Shown here piece after piece: positions 12,114-23,422 of a DNA stretch of 64,000 bases. Position numbers and translations under genes: made by a program. The stretch's first letter is position 1. Every line of letters begins with the position of its first letter. The DNA is from Henckelia pumila (taxonomy: Eukaryota; Streptophyta; Magnoliopsida; Lamiales; Gesneriaceae): contig NC_133122.1 of assembly GCF_033568475.1 (NCBI RefSeq), positions 148,256,861 through 148,320,860 on the forward strand. The letters run 5' to 3'. The notes under the pieces were generated by a model. That model did no database searches. It had not been told where the DNA came from and saw only the letters and a program-made list of their open reading frames with translations.

Positions 12114-13255
12114 CTATATATATGCTTTTTGAATATTGCCGTAGGAAGCGCCTTTGTGAAAAAGATCTGATGAGTTCTCACTTAATTGAATGTAACAGAT
12201 ATCAATATCTTTATTCTTCTCAAGCTCTTGAGTGTAGGCAAAGAACTTTGGGGAGATATGTTTGGTTCTGTCACTTTTGATATATCCTTCTTTCATTTGA
12301 GCAATACATGCAGCATTATCTTCATACAGCGTCACAGACTTCTTGTCTACTGATAATCCACAAGAAGTTTGGATATGTTGTGTCATTGATTTTAGCCAAA
12401 CACATTCACGACTTGCTTCATGTACCGCAATAATCTCGGCGTGATTTGATGAAGTTGTTACGAGTGTTTGTTTCTGTGAACGCCAAGAAATTGTTGTGCC
12501 TCCACGAGTAAATACATATCCGGTTTGGGAACGTGCCTTATGTGGATCATATAAATATCCAGCATCAGCATAACCAATGATACTTTGATTGATGTCTTTT
12601 GAGTACAAAAGTACCAAATATGTCATTCCTCGTAGATAACGAAATATATGTTTAATTCCGTTCCAGTGTCTCTTTGTTGGATATGAGCTGAATCTTGCCA
12701 ATAAATTTACAGCAAAAGATATATCAGGTCTAGTACAATTTGCAAGATACATCAGGGCACCAATGTCACTTAGATATGGTAATTCTGGATCAAGAATAAT
12801 TTCATCATCTTCACATGGACGAAATAGATCATTTTCTATATTTAATGATCTTACAACCATTGGAGTACTTAATGGATTTGATTTATCCATATTAAAACGT
12901 TTAAGGACATTTTCTGTATAATTTTCCTGGTGAACAAAAATTCCACATTTTTTTGTTCGATTTGCAAACCCAGACAGTACTTGGTTTTTCCAAGATCCTT
13001 CATTTCGAATTCTTCCTTCAAGCACATCATAACTTCTTGGATTTCCTTATTCGTTCTAATGATGTTTAAATCATCAACATATACAACAATAATTACACAT
13101 CCTGATGTTGTTTTCTTGATGAAAATACAAGGGCATATTGGATAATTTACATATCCATTTTTCATCAAGTGCTCACTTAACCAATATCTATTTTGGGCTT
13201 TTATGCCTTGTTTTCGGCCCGTTAATGGTGGAACATTATAAATAAAAGATGGCAT
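12114..13255 (-). pseudogene. Copia reverse transcriptase/RNase H fragment
   Basis: Two overlapping minus-strand frames (13255-12869 and 13025-12114) encode the second half of a Copia RT and its RNase H. Recognisable pieces are YVDDLNII (the catalytic YVDD), MKDLGKTKYCLGLQIE, TRPDISFAVNLLARFSS, the Copia RNase H start IIGYADAGYL and the later LYEDNAACIAQ. A frameshift separates the frames near 12900-13000, and the N-terminal edge is scrambled. Everything upstream (gag, protease, integrase) is missing, so this is a 5'-truncated relic. It is terminated by the purine tract and LTR at 11630-11920. Confidence 0.85.
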
Positions 13256-14159
13256 CCGAATTCTATGATTTTGGGGTCACCACCTTTCATAATTCTTTCA
13301 CCCTATAACACCCAAACAACACAATCATACAACACTACGCATTCAAGGAGCTTGAGGCACGGATTTGAGACGTGAGAGCGAACGACAAGGGATAATTGAT
13401 CACAATAAAGAGAACATTCATACGGGGAAGGAGAATCGACTTTACTCTGTGATTTTTATTATTTGCCTTGATTTATGATGAGATTTTTGGATATGTCTAT
13501 GTGTTTAATAATGTCATTATAAAATTATTAGTTATTTCTAGAGATTGACGGAACTTGGTTTGATTTTCATGTTTTGAATATTATTTTGCCTACTATTATT
13601 TATTCTTAATAATTTACTTGTGTATTCTTGTTTTGATTGTCTTTCAATTTACTGGTCATAGATTGAATGTTAAATTTATTTAAATCTGGCACTCGAGATA
13701 GAGTATTTTGAATAAGATCATAGTAAAATACAACGTAGGATTTTTGTAGAGTTTGGGAGGCCTACAATTTCCTTCGAAATCGTTGAAAGAGAACCATAAA
13801 ACTTGATTAAATTATTTATATATGTAATTTCAGATAGGGATATAGACATTTTCATTAGAATAATAAAATTTACTCGTCACTCGGAAGAGACAATAAATAA
13901 ATCTTGAGGGTTCTTGACCTAAAAATTTGAATAGGTGATATTATCAATTGATATGATTTACATGAATGAAAATTAAGGAAAATCTTGTATCTAGAACCCG
14001 TCTCAGATCGTAAACTCAAAGTCATCATTGAAATTCTGGTTTATTTAATTTAATTTATTTTATTGAATTTAAAACTTTGATTTTCTAAATAAGTTGAGAT
14101 TATTTTAATTACATAATTTTATGTGAATATAAATTTCCAATCCTCGTGGGAACGATATT
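13256..14159. other. AT-rich remnant, probably untranslated LTR-retrotransposon DNA
   Basis: No gene is visible. The right end carries CCTCGTGGGAACGATATTA, a wording often met in leader regions of plant LTR elements, and the segment leads directly into a repeat family present three times in the window. The origin is not certain. Confidence 0.3.
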
Positions 14160-14451
14160 ATACTCATCATATATATATATATTCACGCGAGAGTTATTTG
14201 TTTCCATTGTTTGCAAATATTTTAGTTGCAAAATATACATGATCCAACCTTCCATATATAGAAATGAGGTTACAGAGAGGGAAGGAGATGAGCTTGATAT
14301 GGGCGGCGATAGGGGGTGCGCGAAATTACCATTGGAAACAAGTTCATTTTTTCACTTTCAAAATTTTTCACAGATTTGGATTTCTTACTATGTTGGCTTG
14401 TCGTGTTCCTTGATAGAGATGTTTAAATGGATTTCCCAAAAAGCTTATTGC

Positions 14452-14456
<5 letters not shown>

Positions 14457-14516
<60 letters not shown>
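14457..14516. repeat. (TA)n microsatellite
   Basis: About 29 TA units inside repeat copy A. The related copy at 30199 has only a short ATATAT run, so the array expanded after the copies diverged. Confidence 0.9.
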
Positions 14517-14519
<3 letters not shown>

Positions 14520-14726
14520 GATATATCTCATTTTAATTATTTAATTGTGATATCATTTCGTTAGATAATTATTACATTAGATACTCCTAATCATATAAAT
14601 TTTATTTAAAGAAAGCTCAATTTAAAATATTATTCCTTAAAAGACCCAATTGATGAATATTTAGCTGTAAGAGGACCTTTTTGCCTTTTAAGATCATTCA
14701 TAATTATCTATAAATACCATCCACAT

Positions 14727-14981
14727 TTTTTTTTGAGTTGGGGGAGGGGATTTTTTTGTTACAATTGGGTCTCGAACTCGAGACCTCGTCCTACACTTGA
14801 GACTTTGGTGCCAGATGAGCTACACGTCATCGGCGCATTCCATGTCGACTCTTGGCACCGCATGGACAAAGCTAAAACAACACAAATTGTCGTAAAATTT
14901 GGACCATTTCTCGATTTATGTGTCATCCTTAAGAAGGGGGTCATGCTAATATTCTCTATATCGTTCCAATTTTATCGGATG
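14727..14981 (-). mobile_element. Chimeric retroposon: U6 snRNA pseudogene joined to a tRNA-derived SINE
   Basis: On the minus strand, 14981-14894 reads as U6 snRNA from about nucleotide 14 to its 3' end. Landmarks are ATCCGATAAAATTGGAACGA, ATTAGCATG, AAGGATGACAC, AAATCGAGAAATGG and the terminal TCCAAATTTT, with a handful of substitutions and one 2-base gap. Directly after the U6 terminus come about 59 bases of unknown origin and then the SINE body 14834-14751, with A-box-like TAGCTCATCTGG and B-box-like GAGTTCGAGACC, an A-rich tail and a further A8 run at 14727-14734. The sister copies at 29900 and 31862 lack this block, so it is an insertion. The U6 5' end is truncated, and no U6 promoter lies upstream. 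Confidence 0.8.
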
Positions 14982-15431
14982 CAAGTGAAATTTTCATATT
15001 CAAAAGCTCTCTGCCTTTGGTTATTTCTAAAGGTGGTCGTTGACTTGGGCATCGGAGAGTTTTCTTCGGGTGATCACTCGATACCTTTATCGTTCATTCG
15101 TGAAGTAGCTGACAACCCTGAGAAGATCAAATATTATATTTGACTTTTTTAGGTGATCCATTAGAGCAGGGTATTATTCGAGTTCCGGGCCCATGATTTG
15201 GTGGACCACCCGAATCCCCCTGACTCAGGTAGTACCCTTTATTACCCGCATCATCTTGGCGCCGTTTGTGGGAATAGTCACCTGTTCACTGAGGATGCAA
15301 ATGCGATCACATGCCACTCGCAAAACAGAGAGTGCGAGGAGCCCCTGCCTTACGATCCACAACATAAATTCCTTATCACTCATAATGACTTAAGGGCTTT
15401 GATGGAGGAGGCTACTTCGCGCGGTGCCGTT

Positions 15432-16943
15432 TGTAGTGACCCGTGCCGTGATCACCTACTAATTAAAACTTAAACATGAAATTAATAAAATAATCTTAAT
15501 CAGAGTAACTGCGGAATTAAAGTAAGTCAAAATACCAGGTAAGCAAAACCTAGTGGTCAACCCCGCTATCCAGCCTTGGTCACCACCTAACCTCCCTGTC
15601 TCCGGGAGAACTACCTGCAACTGCCCCATGGAATAGGGCATCCAGCCAACAAAAAATAATCGAAAGTGAGCCTAGCATGCTCAGTACGAGAGTATGAGTA
15701 TACGATGTTATGTGTGCATGTATGCAAGTGAACTGGATACCAAGACTCTCAGGTCAAGAAACATGCTCAGAGACCGGGCCCAGGGTATATAGCACGCTGC
15801 GCCATCACATCAGGAGGTGGCTCATATACCCAGTGGATAATGGTGACCTGATACTAGTACATGTGCAAACCATAAAGGTGACCTGACACAAGACTTACGT
15901 ATCCAACCATCCACAAACTCGTAGGTGAGCGCCCTACTACAGGATACCTCTAAGGTAAAGGCTCAATATGCTCATGTATGCAACATACAGTCATGACATG
16001 CTGTATATAAAGACATATAAAACATGCAATCACATAATCCATGCAAACACATAATACATGCATACTCAATCTGGATATCTCGAATAATACTTCCGTACCT
16101 TACTAAGGCAGATCCTAGAAGCTCCCATCTAGGTCCAAGCCTACCATGCAGCACTACAACATAAATAACCATGCATTACCTAGCATGCCAAACATCACCT
16201 ACTAGGCTCTAAAAGCCTTAATTAAACTATAGCCTACTCCCTATTTACTATAGGGAACCAAAGCCATACCTTCGTCCGTTGTCAGCCCGCTGATGTCGCA
16301 TGCCCCAGTGCCTGGGCATAGCCTAGCTACGACCCCTAGACGCCTCGCCAAAGCTCCGCCTCCTGGCTGCTACTGCGGACACTGTACGCTATAAAAATAC
16401 TATTTCCTACTCCAACTCTTAAAGAAAGAGTCCCGAAGCCCTTAAAATAGAGCCATTACCGGGAGAGGAGAGGAAATTTATATTCCAAAATGAGAGCCTC
16501 AGACCCCTTTTTATAGGCCTGGGTTTGGACGGTCCGAACTGGGTTCGGAAGCTCCGAACCGGGCATGATTCCCACGTGTAGAGTCTATTTTTGACACCTC
16601 AATCTGGCGGAAGTTCGGACGGTCCGAACTGCCACTTGTCCGAGCCACTTTTGACACATGTTATGTACTGAGTTCGGAGGGCCCGAACTCGGGTTCAGAG
16701 GGCCCAAAGTGGTTCGGAGGGCCCGAAGCGGTCCGTGTGCTCTGAATTGTTTTGGTCCTTCCGAAGTCATTTTTGGACCCCCGGGACCTACCCCACCATT
16801 TTCGGACGTTTCGGATCTGATTTTTCACTTATTTTCACCAAATAAGGACTCCTTAAACATGTTTTGACACTTTTAAAATTATATGTCATTTTCTAACATG
16901 TTTAAAATCACTTAATCTTGTAAAATGGAACCGGGCTACTACA
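15432..16943 (-). repeat. Left LTR (3' LTR in element orientation) of the Gypsy element
   Basis: The LTR starts TGTAGTGACC and ends GGGCTACTACA on the plus strand, so it has TGTAGT/ACTACA inverted termini. It matches 21308-22821 nearly base for base, with scattered substitutions and small indels. The region 16520-16760 holds several GTTCGGACGGTCCGAAC-type palindromes. Confidence 0.93.
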
Positions 16944-16956
16944 TTTTTCCCCTACT
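16944..16956 (-). other. Polypurine tract of the Gypsy element
   Basis: On the minus strand it reads AGTAGGGGAAAAA and abuts the LTR start TGTAGTAGCC, the standard layout for plus-strand priming. Confidence 0.75.
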
Positions 16957-17039
16957 TAAGATATTTCGTACTCGAACAATCTTAAGTACTGAATGCATTA
17001 AAATATTGAATAAAAATCTTTTATTCAAACTGATTCATT

Positions 17040-18310
17040 TTACAAGTTACAATATGAAAATACGACAATTCGAAATAACTCTGGATAATCTGTACGCATA
17101 CGACTCTCAAGTTCCCAAGTGGCCTCCTCAGTGCCTCGGCGCTGCCACTGAACTAGAACAAGAGGAATGGTTTTGTTGCGTAACCCCTTATTCTTATGAC
17201 CTAAGATACGCAAAGGTCTCTCTACATATATCAAATTCGTATTCAACTGTACTTCAGACGGCTGTAAGATATGAGACTCATCTGCCACATACCGTCGCAA
17301 TAGTGAAACATGGAACACATCATGGATACTAGACAAATACGGCGGTAAAGCCAACTTGTAAGCCAAATCTCCAACACTTTCTAGAATCTCGAATGGACCA
17401 ATGTACCTAGGAGATAGCTTACCCTTGAGATCGAATCTCAAAATCCTGCGAAATGGTAAGAATTTTAGGAATAATTTCTCACCCTCCTCAAACTGTAAAG
17501 GTTTGAGCTTTACAATCGCATAGCTAGCCTGTCGATCCTGCGCAACCTTAATTCTCTTCTTGATTTGCCCAACAATATCAACAATCTGTTGGACTTACTC
17601 TGGTCCCTCTATCTGTCGCTCCCCCACTTCTTCCCAGAACAGTGGAGTACGACAACGTCGCCCGTACAACACCTCAAACGGAGCCATCCCAATACTGCGA
17701 TGGTAACTGTTGTTGTACGTGAATTCAATCAATGGCAACTGATCTTGCCATGTTGGACCAAAATCCATAGAACATGCTCGCAACATGTCTTCAAGAGTAC
17801 GGATCGTGCGCTCTGACTGTCCGTCAGTCTCTGGGTGATATGCTGTATTCAAACTAAGAGTAGTACCCATATCGCGCTGAAGACTCCCCCAAAACCTGGA
17901 AGTAAACCTGAGGTCTCGATCACTGAAAATGCTCACAGGCACTACGTGCAATCGAATAATCTCCTGGATGTACAACCGTGCTATCCTGTAAAATTTGTAG
18001 TCCCGATTATAAGGAATGAAATGTGTTGACTTGGTGAGTTGGTCCACCACAACCCAGATAGCATCACAATTCCTCGAGCTCACCGGTAAATAGGTCACGA
18101 AGTCCATCATGATCAACTCCCATTTCCACTCGGGAATGGATAAACTGTAAAGAAATCCTCTAGGTCGTCGGTGTTCTGCCTTGACCTACTGATACACCAA
18201 ACATCTAAAAACATACTGATACACATTTTTCTTTATTCTTTTCCACTGGAAAGAACCTCGTATGCAAATCTTTGTATACCAAAAAGATTATCATACTTTA
18301 TGACTAACAC
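17040..18310 (-). pseudogene. Gypsy integrase with chromodomain-like C terminus, decayed
   Basis: The clearest part is 18116-17595, the integrase core. The catalytic acidic residues are visible as VVDQLTKS, SDRD and GQSERT. Upstream, around 18120-18310, a degraded zinc-binding region with FRCL and VKAEHRR can be followed through several stops. Downstream, in the same frame after one in-frame TAA at 17592-17594, come GKLSPRYIGPFEILE and HDVFHVSLLR, ending in ATWELESRM and YPELF, the chromodomain-like tail of chromovirus (Tekay-like) elements. Stops and substitutions make it non-functional. RT and gag are not found upstream on this strand. Confidence 0.85.
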
Positions 18311-21290
18311 TTGTCATAACACCTGTGACAACGTCATTGTTCACAATTCTTAATTTCCTGAACCTCTTTGGTTCTTTTCTTGGAAATATCAATACAAATA
18401 TTCTTATTGACTCAAAATTCGATTAGTACAATATCTAGTACTAATATAATGACATCTATCTCATAACTTGAGATAACATCTGAAAATGAGAATACTGATT
18501 ATCCTGCCATGGATAACAATTCCTTGCTGAATTCAGACTTACGTTATTAGATGAACAAAACTGTTTCATCATTCTTTGGCAAAGTTCTTAAACCAAAACA
18601 ATCTAGCTAACCCCTGATTCAATCTCATTGAATCAGACTTATAAATGACCTAACGCATCCAATAGACATCCCGTAAAATTGGTGATAACAATCCCGCTGG
18701 ATCTGATAACCTTAGATCTCAGCTGCTATCATTTTTCCATGTGTAAACACTTGATGCTATCATGTTAATATTCATTAAAATTCAAATGCTTGCTAGATCA
18801 ATTTCTGACACTGAAGTCCGAGAATTACTGCAAATCATTCCCGAGAACTGAATATCTGAGTACTATACACATCTTATCAGTCTACCAAAAAGTGAACAAT
18901 TTCAATCATTCTTTACGCAAAAGAATATTTAGCTCCCCCGTCACGAGGTTATAACATCTGTATCTACCTCAGACAAATAGTTGTAAATAGTCATTGGGCA
19001 CCAAACTTTCACCAATTTAACTTACCATTTCAAAACATACATGAACACTTAAGTGCTCAGCTTTCACTATCCAAGTGAATTCTCATACTGACGAATTCAT
19101 GCTGTAACTTAGCAGGCTCATGACATCTGTCAATAGAATCGAGTATCTTTTCAAGGTTATCAAACTGACACTAAATTATATTTTAACGTAACTGTTGCAA
19201 TGATCTCTAGACTGAGAAAATTTTCCATCCCCTTCTGAAGTACAAAATACTTCCAGAATATTAATGGAAATATACTCTCCCATGTCTATCGTTGATCACA
19301 GTTCACGTCTCCCAATATAAGTCATCACAGTGCTCTGATAAAATTCTTATTTGCTTGATAATCCATCAATAAAATTCCAATTCTTACAGGAAAACTTACC
19401 TAAGTAAACTCATTACTTAGAATTTCTTGTGCATCTCGTAATCAAGATCCTGATCACTAATATACCTCTGATAGAATTAGACAATACTGGTAAAACCTCC
19501 TGGTTCTCCCCCAGTATCACGTGCGAGAATTACCAGTCCAGAATATTCACTTGTCAAGGAATCATTTCCAAGACTATTCTGTCCACGGAAACCAAAGTCT
19601 GTATCTCTGATGAAGTCAGACGATAACTCAAATCCCTTGGAACTAATCCAGTACCAAGTATAATTCTATAAGACTCAAATAAATCCTGAATATTCTCTTG
19701 ATAGTTATACCCATTGCTATGACTGTACATACAACGAGACTGAGGTAAGTCTTCGTATAATGCCAAACTGGAACAAAATAATCCTTCCAGAATACACCGG
19801 CATAAGGTCGCACTTAATATACCATCTCGGAACCCGAAAGTCAAGAGCACCCTGGCATAACTCAACCTTTAGTCTCTGATATTATGAAATTTTCGTATCT
19901 GGACCAAAATCATTGGTCAAGGAAAATTCTCTGTAGAGGCACAACTCAAATCCCGAGTCTGTAAGCATCTGATAATTAAATCCTGTTGAATATCAATTCA
20001 ACTAATCTCCTGGATTAAATCCCGAAATCACAAATCAAGATTAAAACTTGTCTACTCAGAACAATTACTTGTCCAGGAAAAATCCATTCCAAGACTGTTC
20101 TGTCAACGGAACATCTTTATCTCAATCAGACGTTAACTAAACCTTGATACCACACCTGGTATCTGTCCTATCCAAAGTCATAACCTGTTGTGACTGTTGC
20201 CAAATTTCCAGACTGAGTAGCCTTCCCTATATAGTCCCTGGAGCACCAAGGCCTCCAAAAAATCTCTGAAGTATGGAAACTTCCAGAGGAATACCGACTA
20301 AGGGTGGCGCCTCCTCGCGTTTAGTACTGGTCAAAATCCACAACTCTTGGTATTACTTAGTCTGTCAACCTGATGAAAATCCATCATCACTAGGTAACAA
20401 CCTAAAAAGATCAAAACATCCAATTGCTATAAGGAAACCTGCCTAGAACAAACACTCATGCCTCCTGATGAATCACATCATCCCTGGCAAACAATTGTCT
20501 TACTAAAATATTCTAGGTAAAACATCTAGAACTATTCATTGAAAATATGCAAAAATCCCAAGTACTCATTAAAACAATGATCAATATTTTATTTAAAATA
20601 ACCAAGTTAATCTTCAATGATTACAATACTTGAACCACAAATCCAGGTTCTAATACAATCTTTATTACAATCCCATATAATACATAACTTAATCAAAAGA
20701 TTACACTGAAAGATGTACAATACAACAATAATTGAGTACATAAAATACTGAAATCTTTAATACATCTGATTACAACTGAAATACAGTATTTAAATTCCTG
20801 CGGAAGTCTTTCATTCCGTCTACTGATCTTGAACATGAAGTTTCCTGTCTGCTACTCATGTCAGCAGAACTTCTACCTCACAAGATCTAAAAGAATAAAA
20901 TCTTGCTAATCTACCGGATCATTCCAATATTGTTGGGTTCCTAATCTGGTAGATGAGACAAGATTTCCCAGAAAATCTCTCCAACTACAAGTGAAGAGTC
21001 TTCCGGGGTGGCTTCCTTGGTCGACTCAGAATGGATGACTACATGTCACACATTCCATTCAACCTTGAGAAGCACCTGGCGTTGAAAACTGGATCTTTTC
21101 TTCCAGCTCCATCCTGCTGGGATCCACATAATGCAAACTTCTGATGCCAACCTTGGCGATGACGATCATGGAAAAAGCCTAGACATCTTGCTATTCCAAT
21201 TCCTGATACTGCTATCGTCATTGAAACCAAATTGAAATCCTACAAAGGATAACACAAAATCAATACTATGTCCCAAAGAATCTTATTGCA
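18311..21290. other. Unassigned interior of the Gypsy element
   Basis: Nearly 3 kb lie between the integrase relic and the primer site with no recognisable gag, protease or RT and no long frame on either strand. Some phrases recur with changes, for example 'ccaagactattctgtccacgg' near 19568 and 'ccaagactgttctgtcaacgg' near 20090, so it may be an array of degenerate repeats or captured non-coding DNA. The origin is unknown. Confidence 0.5.
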
Positions 21291-21303
21291 TGCTCTGATA
21301 CCA
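21291..21303 (-). other. Primer-binding site (initiator tRNA-Met type)
   Basis: The minus strand reads TGGTATCAGAGCA four bases inside the LTR edge at 21308. This is complementary to the 3' end of plant initiator tRNA-Met, the usual primer for this group. Confidence 0.88.
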
Positions 21304-21307
21304 TAAA

Positions 21308-22821
21308 TGTAGTGACCCGCGCCGTGATCACCTACTAATCAGAACTTAAGCATGCAATTAATAAAATAATCTTAATCAGAGTAACTGCGGAATTAAAGTA
21401 AGTCAAAATACCAGTAAGCAAAACCTAGTGGTCAACCCCGCTATCCAGCCTTGGTTACCACCTAACCTCCCTGTCTCCGGGAGAACTACCTGCAACTGCC
21501 CCATGGAATAGGGTATCCAGCCAACAAAAAATAATCGGAAGTAAGCCTAACATGCTCAGTAAGAGAGTATGAGTATACGGTGTTATGTGTGCATGTATGC
21601 AAGTGAACTGGATACCAAGACTCTCAGGTCAAGAAACATGCTCAAAGACCAGACCCATGGTATATAGCACGCTGCGCCATCGCATTAGGAGGTGGCTCAT
21701 ATACCCAGTGGTTAATGGTGACCTGATACTAGTACATGTGTCCAACCATAAAGGTGACCTGACATAAGACTTACGTATCCAACCATCCATAAACTCGTAG
21801 GGTGAGCGCCCTACTAAAGGATACCTCTAAGGTAAAGACTCAATATGCTCATGTATGCAACATACAGTCATGACATTCTGTATATAAAGACATATAAAAC
21901 ATGCAATCACATAATCCATGAAAACACATAATACATGCATACTCAATCTGGATATCTCGAATAATACTTCCGTACCTTACTAAGGCAGATCCTAGAAGCT
22001 CCCATCTAGGTCCAAGCCTACCATGCAACACTACAACATAAATAACCATGCATTACCTAGCATGTCAAACATTACCTGCTAGGCACTAAAAGCCTTAATT
22101 AAACTATAGCCTACTCCCTATTTACTATAGGGAACCAAAGCCATACCTTCGTCCGTCGTCAGCCCGCTGATGTCGCATGCCCCAGAGCCTGGACATAGCC
22201 TAGCTACGACCCCTAGACGCCTCGCTAGAGCTCTGCCATCTGGCTGCTACTGCGGACACTGTCCGCTATAAAAAAATACTATTTCCTACTCCAACTCTTA
22301 AAGAAAGAGTCTCGAAGCCCTTAAAATAGAGCCATTACCGGGAGAGAGAGGAAATTGATATTCCAAAATGAGAGCCTCGGACCCATTTTTATAGGCCTGG
22401 GTTCGGAGGCTCTGAACCGGGCATGATTCCCACGTGTAGAGTGCATTTTTGACACCTCAATCTGGCAGGAGTTCGGACGGTCCGAACTGGGTTCGAAGGG
22501 TCCGAACTGCCACTTGTCCGAGCCACTTTTGACATATGTTATGTACTGAGTTCGGAGGGCCCGAACTTGGGTTCGAAGGGCTCGAAGTGGTTCAGAAGGC
22601 CCGAAGTGGTCTGTGTGCTCCGAACTGTTTTGGTCATTCCGAAGTCATTTTTGGACCCCCGGGACCTACTCCACCATTTTCAAACGTTTTGGATCTGATT
22701 TTCCACTTATTTTCACCAAATAAGGACTCCTTAAACATGTTTTGACACTTTTAAAATTATATGTCATTTTTTAAGATGTTTAAAATCACTTAATCTTGTA
22801 AAATGGAACCGGGCTACTACA
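21308..22821 (-). repeat. Right LTR (5' LTR in element orientation) of the Gypsy element
   Basis: It is 1514 bp and pairs with 15432-16943. It differs from the left LTR by point changes and a few short indels, for example one palindromic clause missing near 22400 and another gained near 22490, so the insertion is not brand new. Confidence 0.93.
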
Positions 22822-22965
22822 AGTTGAAGCAGTATCACATCATCTAATAGCTAAGTTAGGGTCTCAGAGAGGTGAACAAATCCCAAATTTTGAGGCACAT
22901 TTCTCTCACCACTAAGAGAAAAATCCCACAAGAAAAGAGGAGGTTGGAACCAACAATGCGCAACT
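22822..22965 (+). mobile_element. LTR-element remnant copy A (right part, displaced by Gypsy insertion)
   Basis: The sequence from 'ttgaagcag' through 'ctcaccactaagag' and 'aaaagaggaggttgga' matches 30880-31010 of copy B almost line for line. Together with the part ending at 15431 it gives an uninterrupted copy, which proves that the 7.4-kb Gypsy element was inserted here. Confidence 0.8.
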
Positions 22966-23420
22966 CTTCAATGCGAGAAAGATGACGAAGTTGAAAGAAG
23001 ATGAATTGGACAACCACGGGCCAGCACGACAAGAATTTTGCACTGATATTAGAGGAGAGATTAATTTAACCATCTTGTGATCAGACCCATTATAGTCCAT
23101 ATGTTGAACTAAGACCCCTGAGAATAAATCCAACCAATCGGACAAAGCTACCACTCTATCAATGTGTTACTGGATCAGATGTGGTGGGGATCTAAAATTG
23201 TACCAAGTGAATTTGGGCCCTATATAACCGAAATCACGAAGGCTTCAAAAGTCAAGTGTATCACTAAATTATACCATCGAATATCCAGTCCTATCAGAGC
23301 CTCCTGATTTATCTGATAAATGTAGAATTTCATTGAAATCCCCATCAACAATCCAAGGTAGAGATATCAGAGTTTTGAGTCGTCGAAGTAGGTTCCAAGA
23401 ATGAACTGAAGGGGTTAAAT
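22966..23420 (-). pseudogene. LINE endonuclease (APE-type) fragment
   Basis: On the minus strand the pieces SWNLLRRLKTL, LPWIVDGDFNEIL, GPKFTWYN, HIDRVVALSDWLDLF and GSDHKMV appear in the order expected of the apurinic-type endonuclease domain of plant L1-like LINEs. GDFNE and SDH are catalytic-site motifs of that fold. The frame has stops (for example within the stretch before GPKFTWYN), and no reverse transcriptase follows in the window. Confidence 0.75.
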
Positions 23421-23422
23421 CG

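Larger units (their letters stand above)
14160..15431 (+). mobile_element. LTR-element remnant family, copy A (left part)
   Basis: The copy shares long colinear blocks with 29900-31010 and 31862-32420. The blocks include 'tttgcaaatattttagttg', 'ttgatatgggcg', 'attaccattggaaa', a 'ggtgatcactcgatacc' region and the junction TTGGCGCCGTTTGTGGGAA at about 15257. That junction resembles the end of an LTR plus a primer site of the TGGCGCC type found in Tat/Ogre/Athila-like Gypsy elements. The copy is interrupted by the U6::SINE insertion at 14727-14981 and then cut at 15431 by the Gypsy element; it resumes at 22822. No protein is encoded. Confidence 0.65.
15432..22821 (-). mobile_element. Gypsy LTR retrotransposon, complete ends, degenerate interior
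   Basis: Two near-identical LTRs of about 1.51 kb bound the element. Read on the minus strand it has the primer site next to the right LTR (21291-21303), a polypurine tract next to the left LTR (16944-16956) and integrase near its 3' end. It is inserted into a repeat copy whose two halves (ending 15431, resuming 22822) read continuously when compared with copy B. The flanking bases are cgtt and agtt, a possible imperfect target duplication. Apart from integrase and a chromodomain-like tail, no gag, protease, RT or RNase H could be recognised, so the copy is not autonomous. Confidence 0.9.

Noticed and set aside
14894-14981. A functional U6 snRNA gene on the minus strand
   Set aside because: The 5' end is missing, internal changes and a gap are present, and there is no upstream sequence element or properly spaced TATA box.
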